Origin: Guptibacillus spartinae
Lineage (GTDB): Bacteria > Bacillota > Bacilli > Bacillales > Guptibacillaceae
Assembly: GCF_028610625.1 (NCBI RefSeq)
Contig: NZ_JAQQWU010000001.1
Location: 248,001-312,000, forward strand
Direction: 5' to 3'
DNA: 64,000 bases
Shown here: piece by piece, positions 9,431 to 18,526 of the stretch
Numbering within the stretch: the first letter of the stretch is position 1
Layout: each line of letters starts with the position of its first letter
Notes under the pieces: model-generated
The model's input: only the letters and a program-made list of their open reading frames with translations
What the model was told of the DNA's origin: nothing
Databases searched by the model: none
Position numbers and translations under genes: made by a program

Positions 9431-9608
9431 TAGGTAAGGGGCGTAGATAGATTTTCATACATTTATCTGTAAAATTTTAAAGTGTACCCGTAAACCAGAG
9501 AATTTATACCAGGACTAAAGAACTATTTTCTGTTATGCAAACGTAATGCTGACGCGGTTTTTGTAAATCAGTGTAAAAATTGTGTATGCAAAATAGTTAG
9601 AAAACTTG

Positions 9609-9614
9609 TATAAT
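9609..9614 (+). promoter_or_regulatory. Probable -10 box of the oppA promoter
   Basis: TATAAT within CTTGTATAATATG. The -35 region is weak (TATGCA at 18 bases), so activation or another element may be involved. Confidence 0.45.
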
Positions 9615-9733
9615 ATGATTTGTGGGCGAAACGAATCAAGAAAATCTCGCGTAAATTGTTGGATAATTTGATGAATTTCGTCATGCGGATTACTAGCTTT
9701 TATAGCTACATATTTTAAGGGAGGTCACACAGC

Positions 9734-11413
9734 ATGAAGAAATCAAGATGGACACTTGTCCTATCTCTTGTGCTTGTATTGAGCGTATTCCTGTCGGCTT
9801 GCGGCGGCGGCTCAAACAACGGGGGGAACAGTGGCGGTGAAGGAGAAGGCGGTTCTGCTGAACAGGTTCTTAACTTAACTGAAACTGCAGAAATTCCTTC
9901 AATGGACACAACACAAGCTACTGATAACACATCTTTTAAAGCAATGAACCAGGTTTTCGAAGGACTTTATCGTCTAGATGAAAACAACGAGCCTACACTT
10001 GGTATGGCTGCTGAAGAGCCAAAAGAAGAAGAAAAAGACGGTGAAACTGTTTATACATTCACAATTCGTGATGACGCTAAATGGTCTGACGGATCTGATG
10101 TTGTAGCAGGCGACTTCATCTATGCATGGCATAAAGCACTAAACCCAGATACAATTTCTCCTTATGCTTCTATGTTTGGTACTGCAGGAATCAAAAACGG
10201 TAATGCAATCATTACTGAAGGCGATCCTCTTTACGGTAAAGTAGAAGAGCTTGGAGCTAAAGCAGTAGATGATAAAACTCTTGAAATCACTGTTGAAAAC
10301 CAAGTTCCATATTTCAAATCGTTGCTAACTTTCGCAACTTTCTATCCACAACCAGAAGCATACGCTGAAGAGCAAGGCGACAAGTTCGCGCTAGAAGCTG
10401 ACACAATGCTTTACAACGGACCATTCGTATTCTCTGAATGGAACCATGGTGAAGGCTGGACTTACGAAAAGAACACTGAATATTGGGATGCTGACACTGT
10501 AAACCTTGAAAAGATCACTACTAAAATCGTTCAAGACGTTGCAACTACAGTTAACCTTTACGAAACTGGTAAGATCGACCGCGCTGGTCTATCTGCTGAC
10601 TTCGTAGATCAGTTCAAAGACAATGAAGAGTTCTCGACTCTTGTAGATCCGACAATGTACTTCATGCGTCTAAACCAGGGAACTGAAGCACTAGCTAACA
10701 AAGACATTCGTAAAGCACTTTACCTTGCATATGACCGTGAAGGACTTGTAAACGTTCTTCTTAACAACGGATCAATTGCTGCTAAATATTTCGTACCAAA
10801 AGACTTTGTTAAAGGTCCTGAAGGTGATGACTTCCGCGAATTCGCTCCAGACGGCTTCTATGCTGATCAAGGCGAAGAAGAAGCGAAAGAAGCTTGGAAA
10901 TCTGGTCTAGAAGCACTAGGAAAAGATTCTGTTGAACTAGAATTCCTAACAACTGATAATGAGCTTGCTGCGAAAATTGCAGAATATGCAAAAGATCAGT
11001 TTGAATCAAAACTAGATGGCCTTACAATCACAATCAACAAGCAACCTTGGAAGCAGTTCCTTGAGCTTGAAGATTCAGGTGACTTTGATATCTCAACTGG
11101 TGGTTGGGGACCTGACTATCCAGATCCAATGACGTTCCTTTATATGTTTGAAACAGATGGCGAGTACAACCGCATGGGTTACTCAAGCGAGAAGTACGAC
11201 GAGCTAGTTTCAGGAGCTAAGAAAGAAACAGATGAAGCGAAGCGTTGGAAAATGATGCAAGATGCTGAGAAAGTTCTAATGGAAGAGGACGTTGCAATCG
11301 TTCCTACTTACCAAAAAGGTAACGCAATCCTTCAAAAAGATTACGTGAAGAACTATTACGTTCATTCCTTTGGTGCTGACTCATCTTACAAATGGATCAA
11401 GATTGAGAAATAA
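9734..11413 (+). CDS. oppA: OppA, oligopeptide-binding lipoprotein of the Opp ABC importer
   Basis: 559 aa. It begins with a lipoprotein signal (KKSRW, hydrophobic stretch, lipobox LSAC with Cys23), then a Gly/Ser/Asn linker that tethers the binding domain to the membrane. The body is a family 5 solute-binding protein (NLTETAEIPSMD at the start, WSDG, AYDREGLV, GGWGPDYPDP). It captures peptides outside the cell and delivers them to OppBC. In Bacillus this system also imports Phr signalling peptides. GGGAGG precedes the ATG. A strong terminator follows, so oppA can be made in excess over the rest of the operon. Confidence 0.94.
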   Translation: MKKSRWTLVLSLVLVLSVFLSACGGGSNNGGNSGGEGEGGSAEQVLNLTETAEIPSMDTTQATDNTSFKAMNQVFEGLYRLDENNEPTLGMAAEEPKEEEKDGETVYTFTIRDDAKWSDGSDVVAGDFIYAWHKALNPDTISPYASMFGTAGIKNGNAIITEGDPLYGKVEELGAKAVDDKTLEITVENQVPYFKSLLTFATFYPQPEAYAEEQGDKFALEADTMLYNGPFVFSEWNHGEGWTYEKNTEYWDADTVNLEKITTKIVQDVATTVNLYETGKIDRAGLSADFVDQFKDNEEFSTLVDPTMYFMRLNQGTEALANKDIRKALYLAYDREGLVNVLLNNGSIAAKYFVPKDFVKGPEGDDFREFAPDGFYADQGEEEAKEAWKSGLEALGKDSVELEFLTTDNELAAKIAEYAKDQFESKLDGLTITINKQPWKQFLELEDSGDFDISTGGWGPDYPDPMTFLYMFETDGEYNRMGYSSEKYDELVSGAKKETDEAKRWKMMQDAEKVLMEEDVAIVPTYQKGNAILQKDYVKNYYVHSFGADSSYKWIKIEK

Positions 11414-11427
11414 TTTAAGATTTTCAG

Positions 11428-11465
11428 GAGAGTATATGTCATCCTGACATATGCTCTCTTTTTTA
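11428..11465 (+). terminator. Terminator between oppA and oppB
   Basis: A 14-bp stem (11428-11441 with 11445-11458, one G-U pair) is followed by seven T residues. It should reduce transcription of oppBCDF relative to oppA. Confidence 0.8.
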
Positions 11466-11548
11466 CCTGTAATAAGAAATATGTCGAAAAGTAAGCTAGA
11501 AACGAAATAGATAGAAAATTTAATCTAGTGAAATTCCATTTTTCGACT

Positions 11549-11554
11549 TATAAT
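11549..11554 (+). promoter_or_regulatory. Possible internal -10 box before oppB
   Basis: TATAAT lies 36 bases before the oppB start, with only a weak -35 (TAGTGA at 17 bases). It could allow oppBCDF transcription independent of oppA. Confidence 0.35.
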
Positions 11555-11589
11555 AAACAAGCAGGTATCTTTTGAGGAGGTTGGTTGTA

Positions 11590-12519
11590 GTGGGACGTTA
11601 TATTGGCGGAAGAATCATCTCAATGTTGATTACCTTCCTAATTATTGCTTCGCTAACATTTTTTCTAATGAAGCTTCTCCCTGGTACACCGTTTAATAAC
11701 CAGGATAAGTTAACAGAAACACAAATTGTTCAGTTAAATGATAAGTATGGTTTGAACGATCCAGTTCCTGTACAATACTTCAATTACATGAAGAATTTAT
11801 TATCAGGTGACCTCGGCGTTTCCTTCCAGCAGGATGGTCGTGAAGTATCTACTATTATTGGTGAACGTATTGGTCCATCTGCTTACCTAGGATTACAATC
11901 CTTAGTAGTGGGTACCATAATTGGTCTTTTCCTAGGAATCATTGCAGCATTAAAACACAATTCGTTCCTTGATTATGGAACAATGGTTATTGCCGTTCTT
12001 GGTATTTCAATTCCAAACTTCGTTATCGCTGGCCTAATGCAATACTGGCTAGGTGTGAAATGGCAGTTACTACCCGTAGCTTATTGGGATGGCTTCGCCT
12101 ATACCATCATGCCAACGATTGCAATCGCGTCTATTGTTGTTGCAACTATTGCTCGTTTTATGAGAACTGAGATGTTAGAAGTTCTTGGACAAGACTATAT
12201 TACAACAGCAAAGGCAAAAGGCTTAAGTAGCACAGCGGTTGTTATTAGACATACAATCCGTAATGCTTCTATACCTATCATAACTATTATGGGACCACTG
12301 GTTGTAGGTCTAATGACAGGTACTCTCGTAATTGAGCAAATTTTTGTTATTCCAGGACTTGGTGAAAAATTCGTTAACTCGATCTTAACAAACGATTTCC
12401 CGATTATTATGGGTACAACGCTTTTCTTTAGTTTATTATTTATCATTGTTATTTTAATTGTCGATATTATGTACGGCATTATTGATCCACGAATTCGTCT
12501 AGCGGGAGGTAAGAGTTAA
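11590..12519 (+). CDS. oppB: OppB, oligopeptide ABC transporter permease
   Basis: 309 aa with about six hydrophobic segments. The N-terminal helix contains SLTFFLMKLLPGTPF, typical of OppB/DppB permeases. The cytoplasmic EAA loop that contacts the ATPases is near residues 205-225 (DYITTAKAKGLS). The frame can be opened at a TTG at 11572, but that codon is joined to the ribosome binding site AGGAGG (11575-11580). The GTG at 11590 has ideal spacing and gives the expected N-terminus. It overlaps oppC by one base. Confidence 0.92.
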   Translation: MGRYIGGRIISMLITFLIIASLTFFLMKLLPGTPFNNQDKLTETQIVQLNDKYGLNDPVPVQYFNYMKNLLSGDLGVSFQQDGREVSTIIGERIGPSAYLGLQSLVVGTIIGLFLGIIAALKHNSFLDYGTMVIAVLGISIPNFVIAGLMQYWLGVKWQLLPVAYWDGFAYTIMPTIAIASIVVATIARFMRTEMLEVLGQDYITTAKAKGLSSTAVVIRHTIRNASIPIITIMGPLVVGLMTGTLVIEQIFVIPGLGEKFVNSILTNDFPIIMGTTLFFSLLFIIVILIVDIMYGIIDPRIRLAGGKS

Positions 12520-13547
12520 TGAGTATGAAACAAGAAAAACTACATGATATCTCAGACGACATGTTTCAACCCGCTAAAATTGATTCTTCGGAGAATGAAT
12601 TAATTGCTCGTGAAAGTACAGGGTTTTGGAAAGATGCTTGGAGAAGATTAACCAAAAACCCTGGTGCAATAACAGGCTTAATCATTATCGTTGCCATCAT
12701 TATTCTTGCCATTTTTGGTCCAGGAATGAATGAACACTCATATTCTGAACAGGAATTAACGCGAGCGAAGCTCCCAGCAAGAGTTCCTGTCCTTGAAAAT
12801 ATTGATTTCCTCGGAGTGAATGGTGTTGATATTCGCGGAACAAATCAATATGAAGCAAAAGGTTATGAAGACGAATATTTCTGGTTTGGTACCGATGAGT
12901 TTGGTCGAGACCAGTGGACACGAGTATGGCAGGGGACACGTATTTCACTCTTTATCGCAGCAGCTGCAGCATTTATTGATTTTGCAATTGGGGTAGCTTA
13001 CGGAGGAATTTCAGCTTATTACGGTGGACGTGTTGATAACATCTTACAACGTATCATTGAAGTTCTGATCGGTATCCCGAACTTAATTTTGATTATTCTC
13101 TTTATTCTAATTTTTGAGCCGGGGATATTCTCAATTATTTTAGCCCTGTCCGTGACAGGTTGGATAGGAATGTCGCGGATTGTGCGGGGACAAGTACTAA
13201 AGCTTAAAACACAAGAGTTTGTCCTTGCTTCACGTACTTTAGGCGCAACAAGCGGTCGGGTCATTGGAAAGCACTTAATTCCGAACGTACTTGGTCAAAT
13301 TATTATTACAACAATGTTTACAATTCCAAATGCGATCTTCTTCGAGGCGTTTCTAAGCTTTATCGGTTTAGGGTTACGTCCACCGGAAGCATCGCTAGGT
13401 TCGATTATTAATAACGGATTTAAGAGTCTACAAATTTATCCGCATCTTGTGCTATGGCCTTCTATTATCATTTCCTTGATTATGATTGCCTTTAACCTTC
13501 TTGGTGATGGCCTGCGAGATGCATTTGATCCAAAGCTACGTAAATAG
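12519..13547 (+). CDS. oppC: OppC, oligopeptide ABC transporter permease
   Basis: 342 aa. It has a long soluble N-terminus (residues 1-45), then six hydrophobic segments, with the large periplasm-facing insertion between helices 1 and 2 typical of OppC (WFGTDEFGRDQWTRVWQG). The EAA loop reads EFVLASRTLGATSGRVIGKH. GGGAGG lies 9 bases before the ATG, and the ATG shares one base with the oppB stop, so translation is coupled. It pairs with OppB to form the channel. Confidence 0.94.
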   Translation: MSMKQEKLHDISDDMFQPAKIDSSENELIARESTGFWKDAWRRLTKNPGAITGLIIIVAIIILAIFGPGMNEHSYSEQELTRAKLPARVPVLENIDFLGVNGVDIRGTNQYEAKGYEDEYFWFGTDEFGRDQWTRVWQGTRISLFIAAAAAFIDFAIGVAYGGISAYYGGRVDNILQRIIEVLIGIPNLILIILFILIFEPGIFSIILALSVTGWIGMSRIVRGQVLKLKTQEFVLASRTLGATSGRVIGKHLIPNVLGQIIITTMFTIPNAIFFEAFLSFIGLGLRPPEASLGSIINNGFKSLQIYPHLVLWPSIIISLIMIAFNLLGDGLRDAFDPKLRK

Positions 13548-13558
13548 GGGGAATTCGA

Positions 13559-14629
13559 ATGGAAAAGATTCTAGAAGTAAACGATTTGCACGTCTCCTTT
13601 GATACGTTTGCTGGAGAGGTACAAGCTGTTCGTGGCGTAAACTTCCATTTAAATAAAGGTGAAACATTAGCAATCGTAGGAGAGTCTGGATCAGGTAAGT
13701 CCGTAACATCGAAAGCCGTTATGCGCTTGATCCCAAACCCTCCAGGACGTATTAAAGAAGGTGAGATCAAGTTCGGTGATCGTGATCTTGCTCAACTGTC
13801 CGAAAAGGAAATGCAAAAAATTCGTGGATCTGAAATCTCAATGATTTTCCAGGATCCTATGACATCTCTTAACCCGACCATGACCATTGGTAAACAAATC
13901 ATGGAAGGGCTAGTAAAACACCAAAACATGAGTAAGTCTGAAGCAAAAGAACGTGCTGTTGAGCTTTTAAAACTTGTTGGTATTCCCAATGCTGAAGGAA
14001 GAGTCAATGAGTTTCCTCACCAATTCTCTGGTGGTATGAGACAGCGTGTTGTTATCGCCATTGCCCTTGCATGTAATCCACGCGTATTGATCGCGGATGA
14101 GCCAACTACGGCACTGGATGTAACAATCCAGGCTCAAATTCTTGAACTTCTGAATGACCTTCAAGAAAAAATGGGTACATCGATTATCTTTATTACTCAT
14201 GATCTAGGTGTTGTAGCGAATATTGCAGATCGTGTAGCTGTTATGTATGCAGGTAAAATTGTTGAAACAGGAACAGTCGATGAGATTTTCTATAATCCTC
14301 AACATCCTTACACATGGGGGTTACTTGGATCAATGCCGAGCCTTGATTCAACGGACGAAGAGCTCATTGCCATTCCAGGTTCACCTCCCGATCTTCTTGA
14401 TCCGCCTAAAGGCGATGCTTTTGCACCGCGTAATCCTTACGCAATGAAGATTGATACAGAAATGGAGCCACCGTTGTTTAAGATCTCAGATACGCATTAT
14501 GCAGCAACGTGGCTATTGCACGAAAAAGCACCGAAAGTAGAACCGCCTGGAGCGATTAAAAAGCGAATGCAGGGAATGGCTCCAAGTGAGCCGATCATTG
14601 GCGCGAAAGATGGTGGGAAAAATGTCTAG
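13559..14629 (+). CDS. oppD: OppD, oligopeptide ABC transporter ATPase
   Basis: 356 aa. It has Walker A at residues 41-48 (GESGSGKS), the Q-loop in [12 protein letters not shown], the ABC signature FSGGMRQR, Walker [12 protein letters not shown] and a switch histidine in FITHDLG. The C-terminal extension carries the oligopeptide-transporter domain (HPYTWGLL...PGSPPD). It is one of two nucleotide-binding subunits powering the importer. In some family members three Cys in this extension bind an Fe-S cluster; here those positions lack Cys. It overlaps oppF by 8 bases. Confidence 0.95.
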   Translation: MEKILEVNDLHVSFDTFAGEVQAVRGVNFHLNKGETLAIVGESGSGKSVTSKAVMRLIPNPPGRIKEGEIKFGDRDLAQLSEKEMQKIRGSEISMIFQDPMTSLNPTMTIGKQIMEGLVKHQNMSKSEAKERAVELLKLVGIPNAEGRVNEFPHQFSGGMRQRVVIAIALACNPRVLIADEPTTALDVTIQAQILELLNDLQEKMGTSIIFITHDLGVVANIADRVAVMYAGKIVETGTVDEIFYNPQHPYTWGLLGSMPSLDSTDEELIAIPGSPPDLLDPPKGDAFAPRNPYAMKIDTEMEPPLFKISDTHYAATWLLHEKAPKVEPPGAIKKRMQGMAPSEPIIGAKDGGKNV

Positions 14630-15554
14630 TCAAGAAAAACTATTAGAAATTAAAAACTTGAAACAGCATTTTAAAGTAGGAAAAAGTACTGTGAAAGCTG
14701 TTGATGGGTTAACGTTTGATATTTATAAAGGTGAGACATTCGGTCTTGTAGGAGAGTCTGGTTGTGGGAAATCAACAACTGGACGTACTATTATTCGTCT
14801 TTATGATGCAACTGATGGTGAAGTTCGATTTAATGGCGAAGATGTACATGGTAAGAAGTCTGCAAAAGAGCTTAAAAAGTTTAACCAAAAAATGCAGATG
14901 ATTTTCCAGGATCCTTATGCTTCCTTAAATCCAAGAATGACCGTTTCTGATATTATTGCAGAAGGTATTGATATTCACGGTCTTTCTACGTCCAAAAAAG
15001 CTCGTATGGATAAAGTAGTTGATCTTCTTGAAACGGTAGGGTTGAACAAAGAGCATGCGAATCGTTATCCTCATGAATTTAGTGGGGGACAAAGACAGCG
15101 TATCGGAATCGCCCGTGCGCTTGCAGTAGATCCGGAATTTATCATTGCGGATGAGCCAATATCTGCATTGGATGTTTCGATTCAAGCGCAGGTCGTTAAC
15201 TTAATGAAGAAGCTACAGCGCGAAAAAGGCTTAACGTATTTGTTTATTGCGCATGACCTTTCTATGGTAAAGTACATTAGTGATCGTATTGGGGTAATGT
15301 ATCGTGGACAAATCGTAGAGCTTGCTGAAAGTGAAGAGCTTTACCGTAACCCGCTCCATCCATATACGCAATCATTACTATCTGCGATTCCTCTTCCGGA
15401 TCCAGAATATGAGCGTTCAAGAAAGCGTAAAGTTTACGATCCTGAAAAACATCTTCCTAAAGATGGGGAAGAACGCGTCCTTCGTGAAGTGATGGAGGGC
15501 CATTGGATCGCTTGTACAGAAGAAGAGTATCAAAAATATCAGGTAACAATATAA
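14622..15554 (+). CDS. oppF: OppF, oligopeptide ABC transporter ATPase
   Basis: 310 aa from the ATG at 14622. Walker A is GESGCGKS (residues 44-51), the signature is FSGGQRQR, Walker B IIADEPISALD and the switch histidine is in IAHDLS. The C-terminal HPYTQSLLSAIP...P region is the peptide-transporter extension. Longer starts at 14586 and 14610 lie inside oppD and have no better ribosome binding site. GGTGGGAAAA precedes 14622. It is the last gene of the operon and is followed by a strong terminator. Confidence 0.94.
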   Translation: MSSQEKLLEIKNLKQHFKVGKSTVKAVDGLTFDIYKGETFGLVGESGCGKSTTGRTIIRLYDATDGEVRFNGEDVHGKKSAKELKKFNQKMQMIFQDPYASLNPRMTVSDIIAEGIDIHGLSTSKKARMDKVVDLLETVGLNKEHANRYPHEFSGGQRQRIGIARALAVDPEFIIADEPISALDVSIQAQVVNLMKKLQREKGLTYLFIAHDLSMVKYISDRIGVMYRGQIVELAESEELYRNPLHPYTQSLLSAIPLPDPEYERSRKRKVYDPEKHLPKDGEERVLREVMEGHWIACTEEEYQKYQVTI

Positions 15555-15560
15555 ACCGTT

Positions 15561-15595
15561 AAGGACCGCATTTCAATTGAAATGCGGTCCTTTTA
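15561..15595 (+). terminator. Terminator of the opp operon
   Basis: A perfect 32-base palindrome (15561-15592) folds into a long GC-containing stem with a TTTT tail. Confidence 0.8.
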
Positions 15596-15769
15596 TCGTT
15601 CTTTTTTGTTTTTAACTTTTGTCAAAAGATGAGCGACATACAGAATAACAGGAACAAACAGAAATCCTTTTATGTAAAGGGATAAGTCTTTAGGTAGCGA
15701 ATAGTCTACTAAAATAAGACCGCTAAGAATAAAAGTAGAAACAAGTAAACTAAATTTTAATTTTGACAT
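15593..15769 (-). CDS. Small two-helix membrane protein, unknown function
   Basis: 58 aa: two hydrophobic segments (about residues 6-24 and 32-49) separated by YSLPKDLSLYIKG, with a very basic C-terminus (KVKNKKER). AAAGGAG lies 6-7 bases before the ATG at 15769; a longer frame to 15847 has no such site. Not recognised as a named family. Confidence 0.6.
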   Translation of the reverse strand: MSKLKFSLLVSTFILSGLILVDYSLPKDLSLYIKGFLFVPVILYVAHLLTKVKNKKER

Positions 15770-15831
15770 AACAAACTCCTTTAACAGATACAGTCGGTCG
15801 TAGCTTAATGAAAACAATGAGGAGGAATTAT

Positions 15832-16224
15832 ATGATTTTCTACCCATTTAATCCTGAATTTGATCTTGAAACACTAAAATTAATTAGGTTAGAAAATGGA
15901 GTGGATCATAAGAAACCTTCCTTCCATTCTACAATATACCTTTTCGAAGAAAAAGACCAAACAGTCGGTTACGTATGGCTTGAGAATGGTATTGCACTGG
16001 TTGAATTAATGGAGTTTTATTATAAAGGAGCAGAAGAAAAAAAATGGGGTCTTTATGAGTTTATCGTGAAGTTAGCTAAGACACAAAATGAAGAAGGAAT
16101 AAGCATGCGTATTCCAGCTACTCCTTTAGGAGAGAAATTCCTAAAAAAATGGGAGGGGAAGGTGGTGGAAAGGGATGAAAGGGAATGGCGGATTGAGATC
16201 CCTTTCCTTCGTGAAATGGCATAA
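15832..16224 (+). CDS. Hypothetical protein, possibly acetyltransferase-like
   Basis: 130 aa from an ATG with a consensus ribosome binding site (GAGGAGG, 7 bases upstream). It has a mixed alpha/beta pattern. The segment TVGYVWLENGIALVELMEFYYKG followed by a helix and GEKFLKKWEGKVVERD resembles the core and C-terminal strands of a GNAT acetyltransferase, but the acetyl-CoA loop is not clear. I would not assign an activity. Its stop abuts that of the HD-domain gene on the other strand with no gap. Confidence 0.6.
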   Translation: MIFYPFNPEFDLETLKLIRLENGVDHKKPSFHSTIYLFEEKDQTVGYVWLENGIALVELMEFYYKGAEEKKWGLYEFIVKLAKTQNEEGISMRIPATPLGEKFLKKWEGKVVERDEREWRIEIPFLREMA

Positions 16225-16767
16225 TTAACCTGACACACTTTGTTGCCATTTCGTTTGGTTGTTCAAAGTCTTTTCGACGAGTTGGTCTAATGAATAAAGT
16301 TCTAAGCTTGCCTCTTCTTCAGTCATCACTTTATAGTGATGATTGCCACCCGGCTCTTCATCAGCTTCATCAGCCATTGCAACAACTTCTTGAAGTGCAT
16401 TGCGATTCACGGTGCCAAGGAAGTAGGAGTCAGTATGAAAGAGAATGGCTACAGCAATTTCTTTCGCTGCTACGGGATTTTCTCCTAAGCGAATCAGCAT
16501 TTTATGTGCTCGTTCAGCACCTTTAATCGCGTGAATATCATTTTGTTTATATAAGTTATAATCCCACTTTCCGTTTCGGTACCACGTATAATGACCGATA
16601 TCATGAAGCAAAGCTGCTTTAGTAGCAAGATCTGGATTTACTTCTAGTTTGTTTGCAAAATGATAAGCATGTTTGGCCACAGTTATCGCATGAGCCAGTC
16701 CAGCTCGCTTGAGGTATTTGCGTGCAAATGGAAGTTGGAATATATCTGTTAAAGTTACATTTCTCAT
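16225..16767 (-). CDS. HD-domain protein, putative metal-dependent phosphohydrolase
   Basis: 180 aa. The HD superfamily pattern is visible: an early His in HAITVAKHAYHF, the central His-Asp pair in LLHDIGHY (about residues 54-61), and later His and Asp residues (ILFHTDSY, MADEADE). Such proteins hydrolyse phosphodiester or phosphomonoester bonds in nucleotides; the substrate is not known here. Start supported by AGGAGG 8 bases upstream of the ATG. Confidence 0.8.
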   Translation of the reverse strand: MRNVTLTDIFQLPFARKYLKRAGLAHAITVAKHAYHFANKLEVNPDLATKAALLHDIGHYTWYRNGKWDYNLYKQNDIHAIKGAERAHKMLIRLGENPVAAKEIAVAILFHTDSYFLGTVNRNALQEVVAMADEADEEPGGNHHYKVMTEEEASLELYSLDQLVEKTLNNQTKWQQSVSG

Positions 16768-16945
16768 GGTAATGGCCTCCTAACCGCCTTAAATTTATTT
16801 TTCTAATCATCATACCAGCTAGTGAAAAATAAATCAATTATGAACGTTCAAGAAAAAGACTTGAGAAATTTTACTGGAAGTTCTTTCAAAGACCGTATAT
16901 TCATCTTATAATAGAGGAGGCAAACTAATAAAGGGGAGAGAAGCT

Positions 16946-18154
16946 GTGCGTATTTTTAAACTTGGGTTGAAAAGCCTGCTCGCATCGGTTTTGTTATTTT
17001 CTGTGTTCGGACAATCTGTTTTAGCAGAAGATGCACGATCAGCGACAAATCTTAAAGGTTTTGAGGTAGAAAAGAAAGAATTAACACTTCCGGATCGCCT
17101 TCCAAGGTTCGTTTATGATTCTGGACTCGATTTTAAGTATCCTGATGCTGTAAGAGGTATTTATGTAACAGGTAATTCTGCTGGAGGAAGTCGTTTTAGT
17201 AAATTGACGAAATTTGTGAATTCAACAGACTTAAATGCGATGGTCATCGATTTTAAAGATGATTTTGGTAACCTTACATATGAACCGAAGAAGGATTCTC
17301 CATTAGCAGAGTATGAGATTGGTAAACCTTATATGAAAGATCCACGCAGCGTATTGGAAGAGATGGAGAAAAACAATATTTATCCAATTGCGAGAGTAGT
17401 AGTATTCAAGGATACGGTTCTCGCAGAAGCAAGACCTGAACTATCTTATAAAGAAGGCGGATCGATTTGGAAAAATGGACGTGGTGAAGCGTTTGTCAAT
17501 CCGTTTAAAGAAGAAGTTTGGGACTATAATGTCCAAATCGCAATTGAAGCTGCGAAAATGGGCTTTAAAGAAATCCAATTTGACTACGTTCGTTTCCCTG
17601 AAGGGTTTGAAACACGAGAAGATACTTTGGAATATACGATGGGTAAATATGCCGACATGGACATGGACAATGTGCAAAAACGAGTTCAGGCTGTAACAGA
17701 TTTTGTTGCGTATGCAAACTCAAAACTTGAACAGTACGATGTTGATGTGTCTGTCGATATTTTTGGATACTCAGCAACGATTCCTGAAGCTCCAGGAATT
17801 GGACAAAACTTCTCGAAAATTTCTAGCAACGTTGATGTGATTTCATCAATGATTTATCCAAGTCACTGGGGATCTTACTTTGGCATTGCTAAGCCAGACC
17901 TTGAGCCTTATAACTTAGTAAACGAATATGCAAAAGTTGAGAATGAAGTGTTAGGAAAGCTTGATGATGCGCCTACAAGTCGCCCTTGGATTCAGGATTT
18001 CACTGCAAGTTATTTAGGTAGCGGCAACTACCTCAACTATGGTAAAGCAGAAGTGGAAGCACAGATTAAAGCTTTGAAAGATAATGGCATTAACGAGTTC
18101 CTTCTATGGGACGCGAGCAATAGTTATACGAAAAATGTTGATTATACTCCTTAA
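16946..18154 (+). CDS. Secreted glycoside-hydrolase-like protein (DUF4015 type)
   Basis: 402 aa. It begins with a basic start, a hydrophobic core and a probable signal peptidase site after SVLAEDA (about residue 27), so export is expected. The body is a TIM-barrel-like protein of the putative glycoside hydrolase family DUF4015: conserved blocks VRGIYVTGNSAGG, AMVIDFKDDFGNL, QFDYVRFPEG and DVFGYS-like DIFGYSAT. Acidic residues in DFKDD and FDYVRFPE are candidates for the active site. The start is a GTG with GGGGAGAG upstream. It probably acts on a cell-wall or surface polysaccharide. It is a single gene with its own terminator. Confidence 0.85.
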   Translation: MRIFKLGLKSLLASVLLFSVFGQSVLAEDARSATNLKGFEVEKKELTLPDRLPRFVYDSGLDFKYPDAVRGIYVTGNSAGGSRFSKLTKFVNSTDLNAMVIDFKDDFGNLTYEPKKDSPLAEYEIGKPYMKDPRSVLEEMEKNNIYPIARVVVFKDTVLAEARPELSYKEGGSIWKNGRGEAFVNPFKEEVWDYNVQIAIEAAKMGFKEIQFDYVRFPEGFETREDTLEYTMGKYADMDMDNVQKRVQAVTDFVAYANSKLEQYDVDVSVDIFGYSATIPEAPGIGQNFSKISSNVDVISSMIYPSHWGSYFGIAKPDLEPYNLVNEYAKVENEVLGKLDDAPTSRPWIQDFTASYLGSGNYLNYGKAEVEAQIKALKDNGINEFLLWDASNSYTKNVDYTP

Positions 18155-18166
18155 TTTATTCGACAG

Positions 18167-18191
18167 AAGACCGCCAATATGGCGGTCTTTT
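18167..18191 (+). terminator. Terminator after the glycoside-hydrolase-like gene
   Basis: A perfect 10-bp stem AAGACCGCCA / TGGCGGTCTT with a 3-base loop and a short T run. Confidence 0.7.
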
Positions 18192-18195
18192 GATA

Positions 18196-18375
18196 TTAAG
18201 AGTGATTTCTTAATAAAGTTTTCCAGTTTTTTTGACTGTTTTGCAGGGGTTTTTGATAAGTATTCTTATTCTTATTAAATAAAAGATGACCAAATGTGTT
18301 TAAAACGATGGCTACAAAAGCAGTAAAGCTAATGATTAGAATGGCTAACAAAATAAATTCACTATAGAAATTCAT
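18196..18375 (-). CDS. Small single-helix membrane protein, unknown function
   Basis: 59 aa: a hydrophobic segment at residues 8-33 and a basic, polar C-terminal tail (NKNKNTYQKPLQNSQKNWK). AAGGAGG lies 6 bases before the ATG at 18375. A TTG two codons earlier is less well placed. Family not recognised. Confidence 0.6.
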   Translation of the reverse strand: MNFYSEFILLAILIISFTAFVAIVLNTFGHLLFNKNKNTYQKPLQNSQKNWKTLLRNHS

Positions 18376-18526
18376 GTCCAACCTCCTTAATCTTATTTAG
18401 CTTAAGTGTACGAGATGTTTACTTATGAAAGAAGAGGGGAAAATATCGAATAGCCCGTCTAGCACTATCTTACTGGATAAATGTGTTATACTTATAGGGA
18501 ATAATTAATTATAAGGGAGTAGATCA

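Larger units (their letters stand above)
9272..9733. other. Intergenic region upstream of oppA
   Basis: This 460-base AT-rich stretch has no convincing ORF. It holds a perfect inverted repeat at 9412-9430 and a TATAAT at 9609-9614. The 5' leader of oppA from that -10 box would be about 115 bases. I do not see a good CodY box; the best candidate has four mismatches. Confidence 0.6.

Noticed and set aside
9440-9500. CodY box upstream of oppA
   Set aside because: The best candidate (GATTTTCATACATTT) has four mismatches to the consensus, too many to claim.
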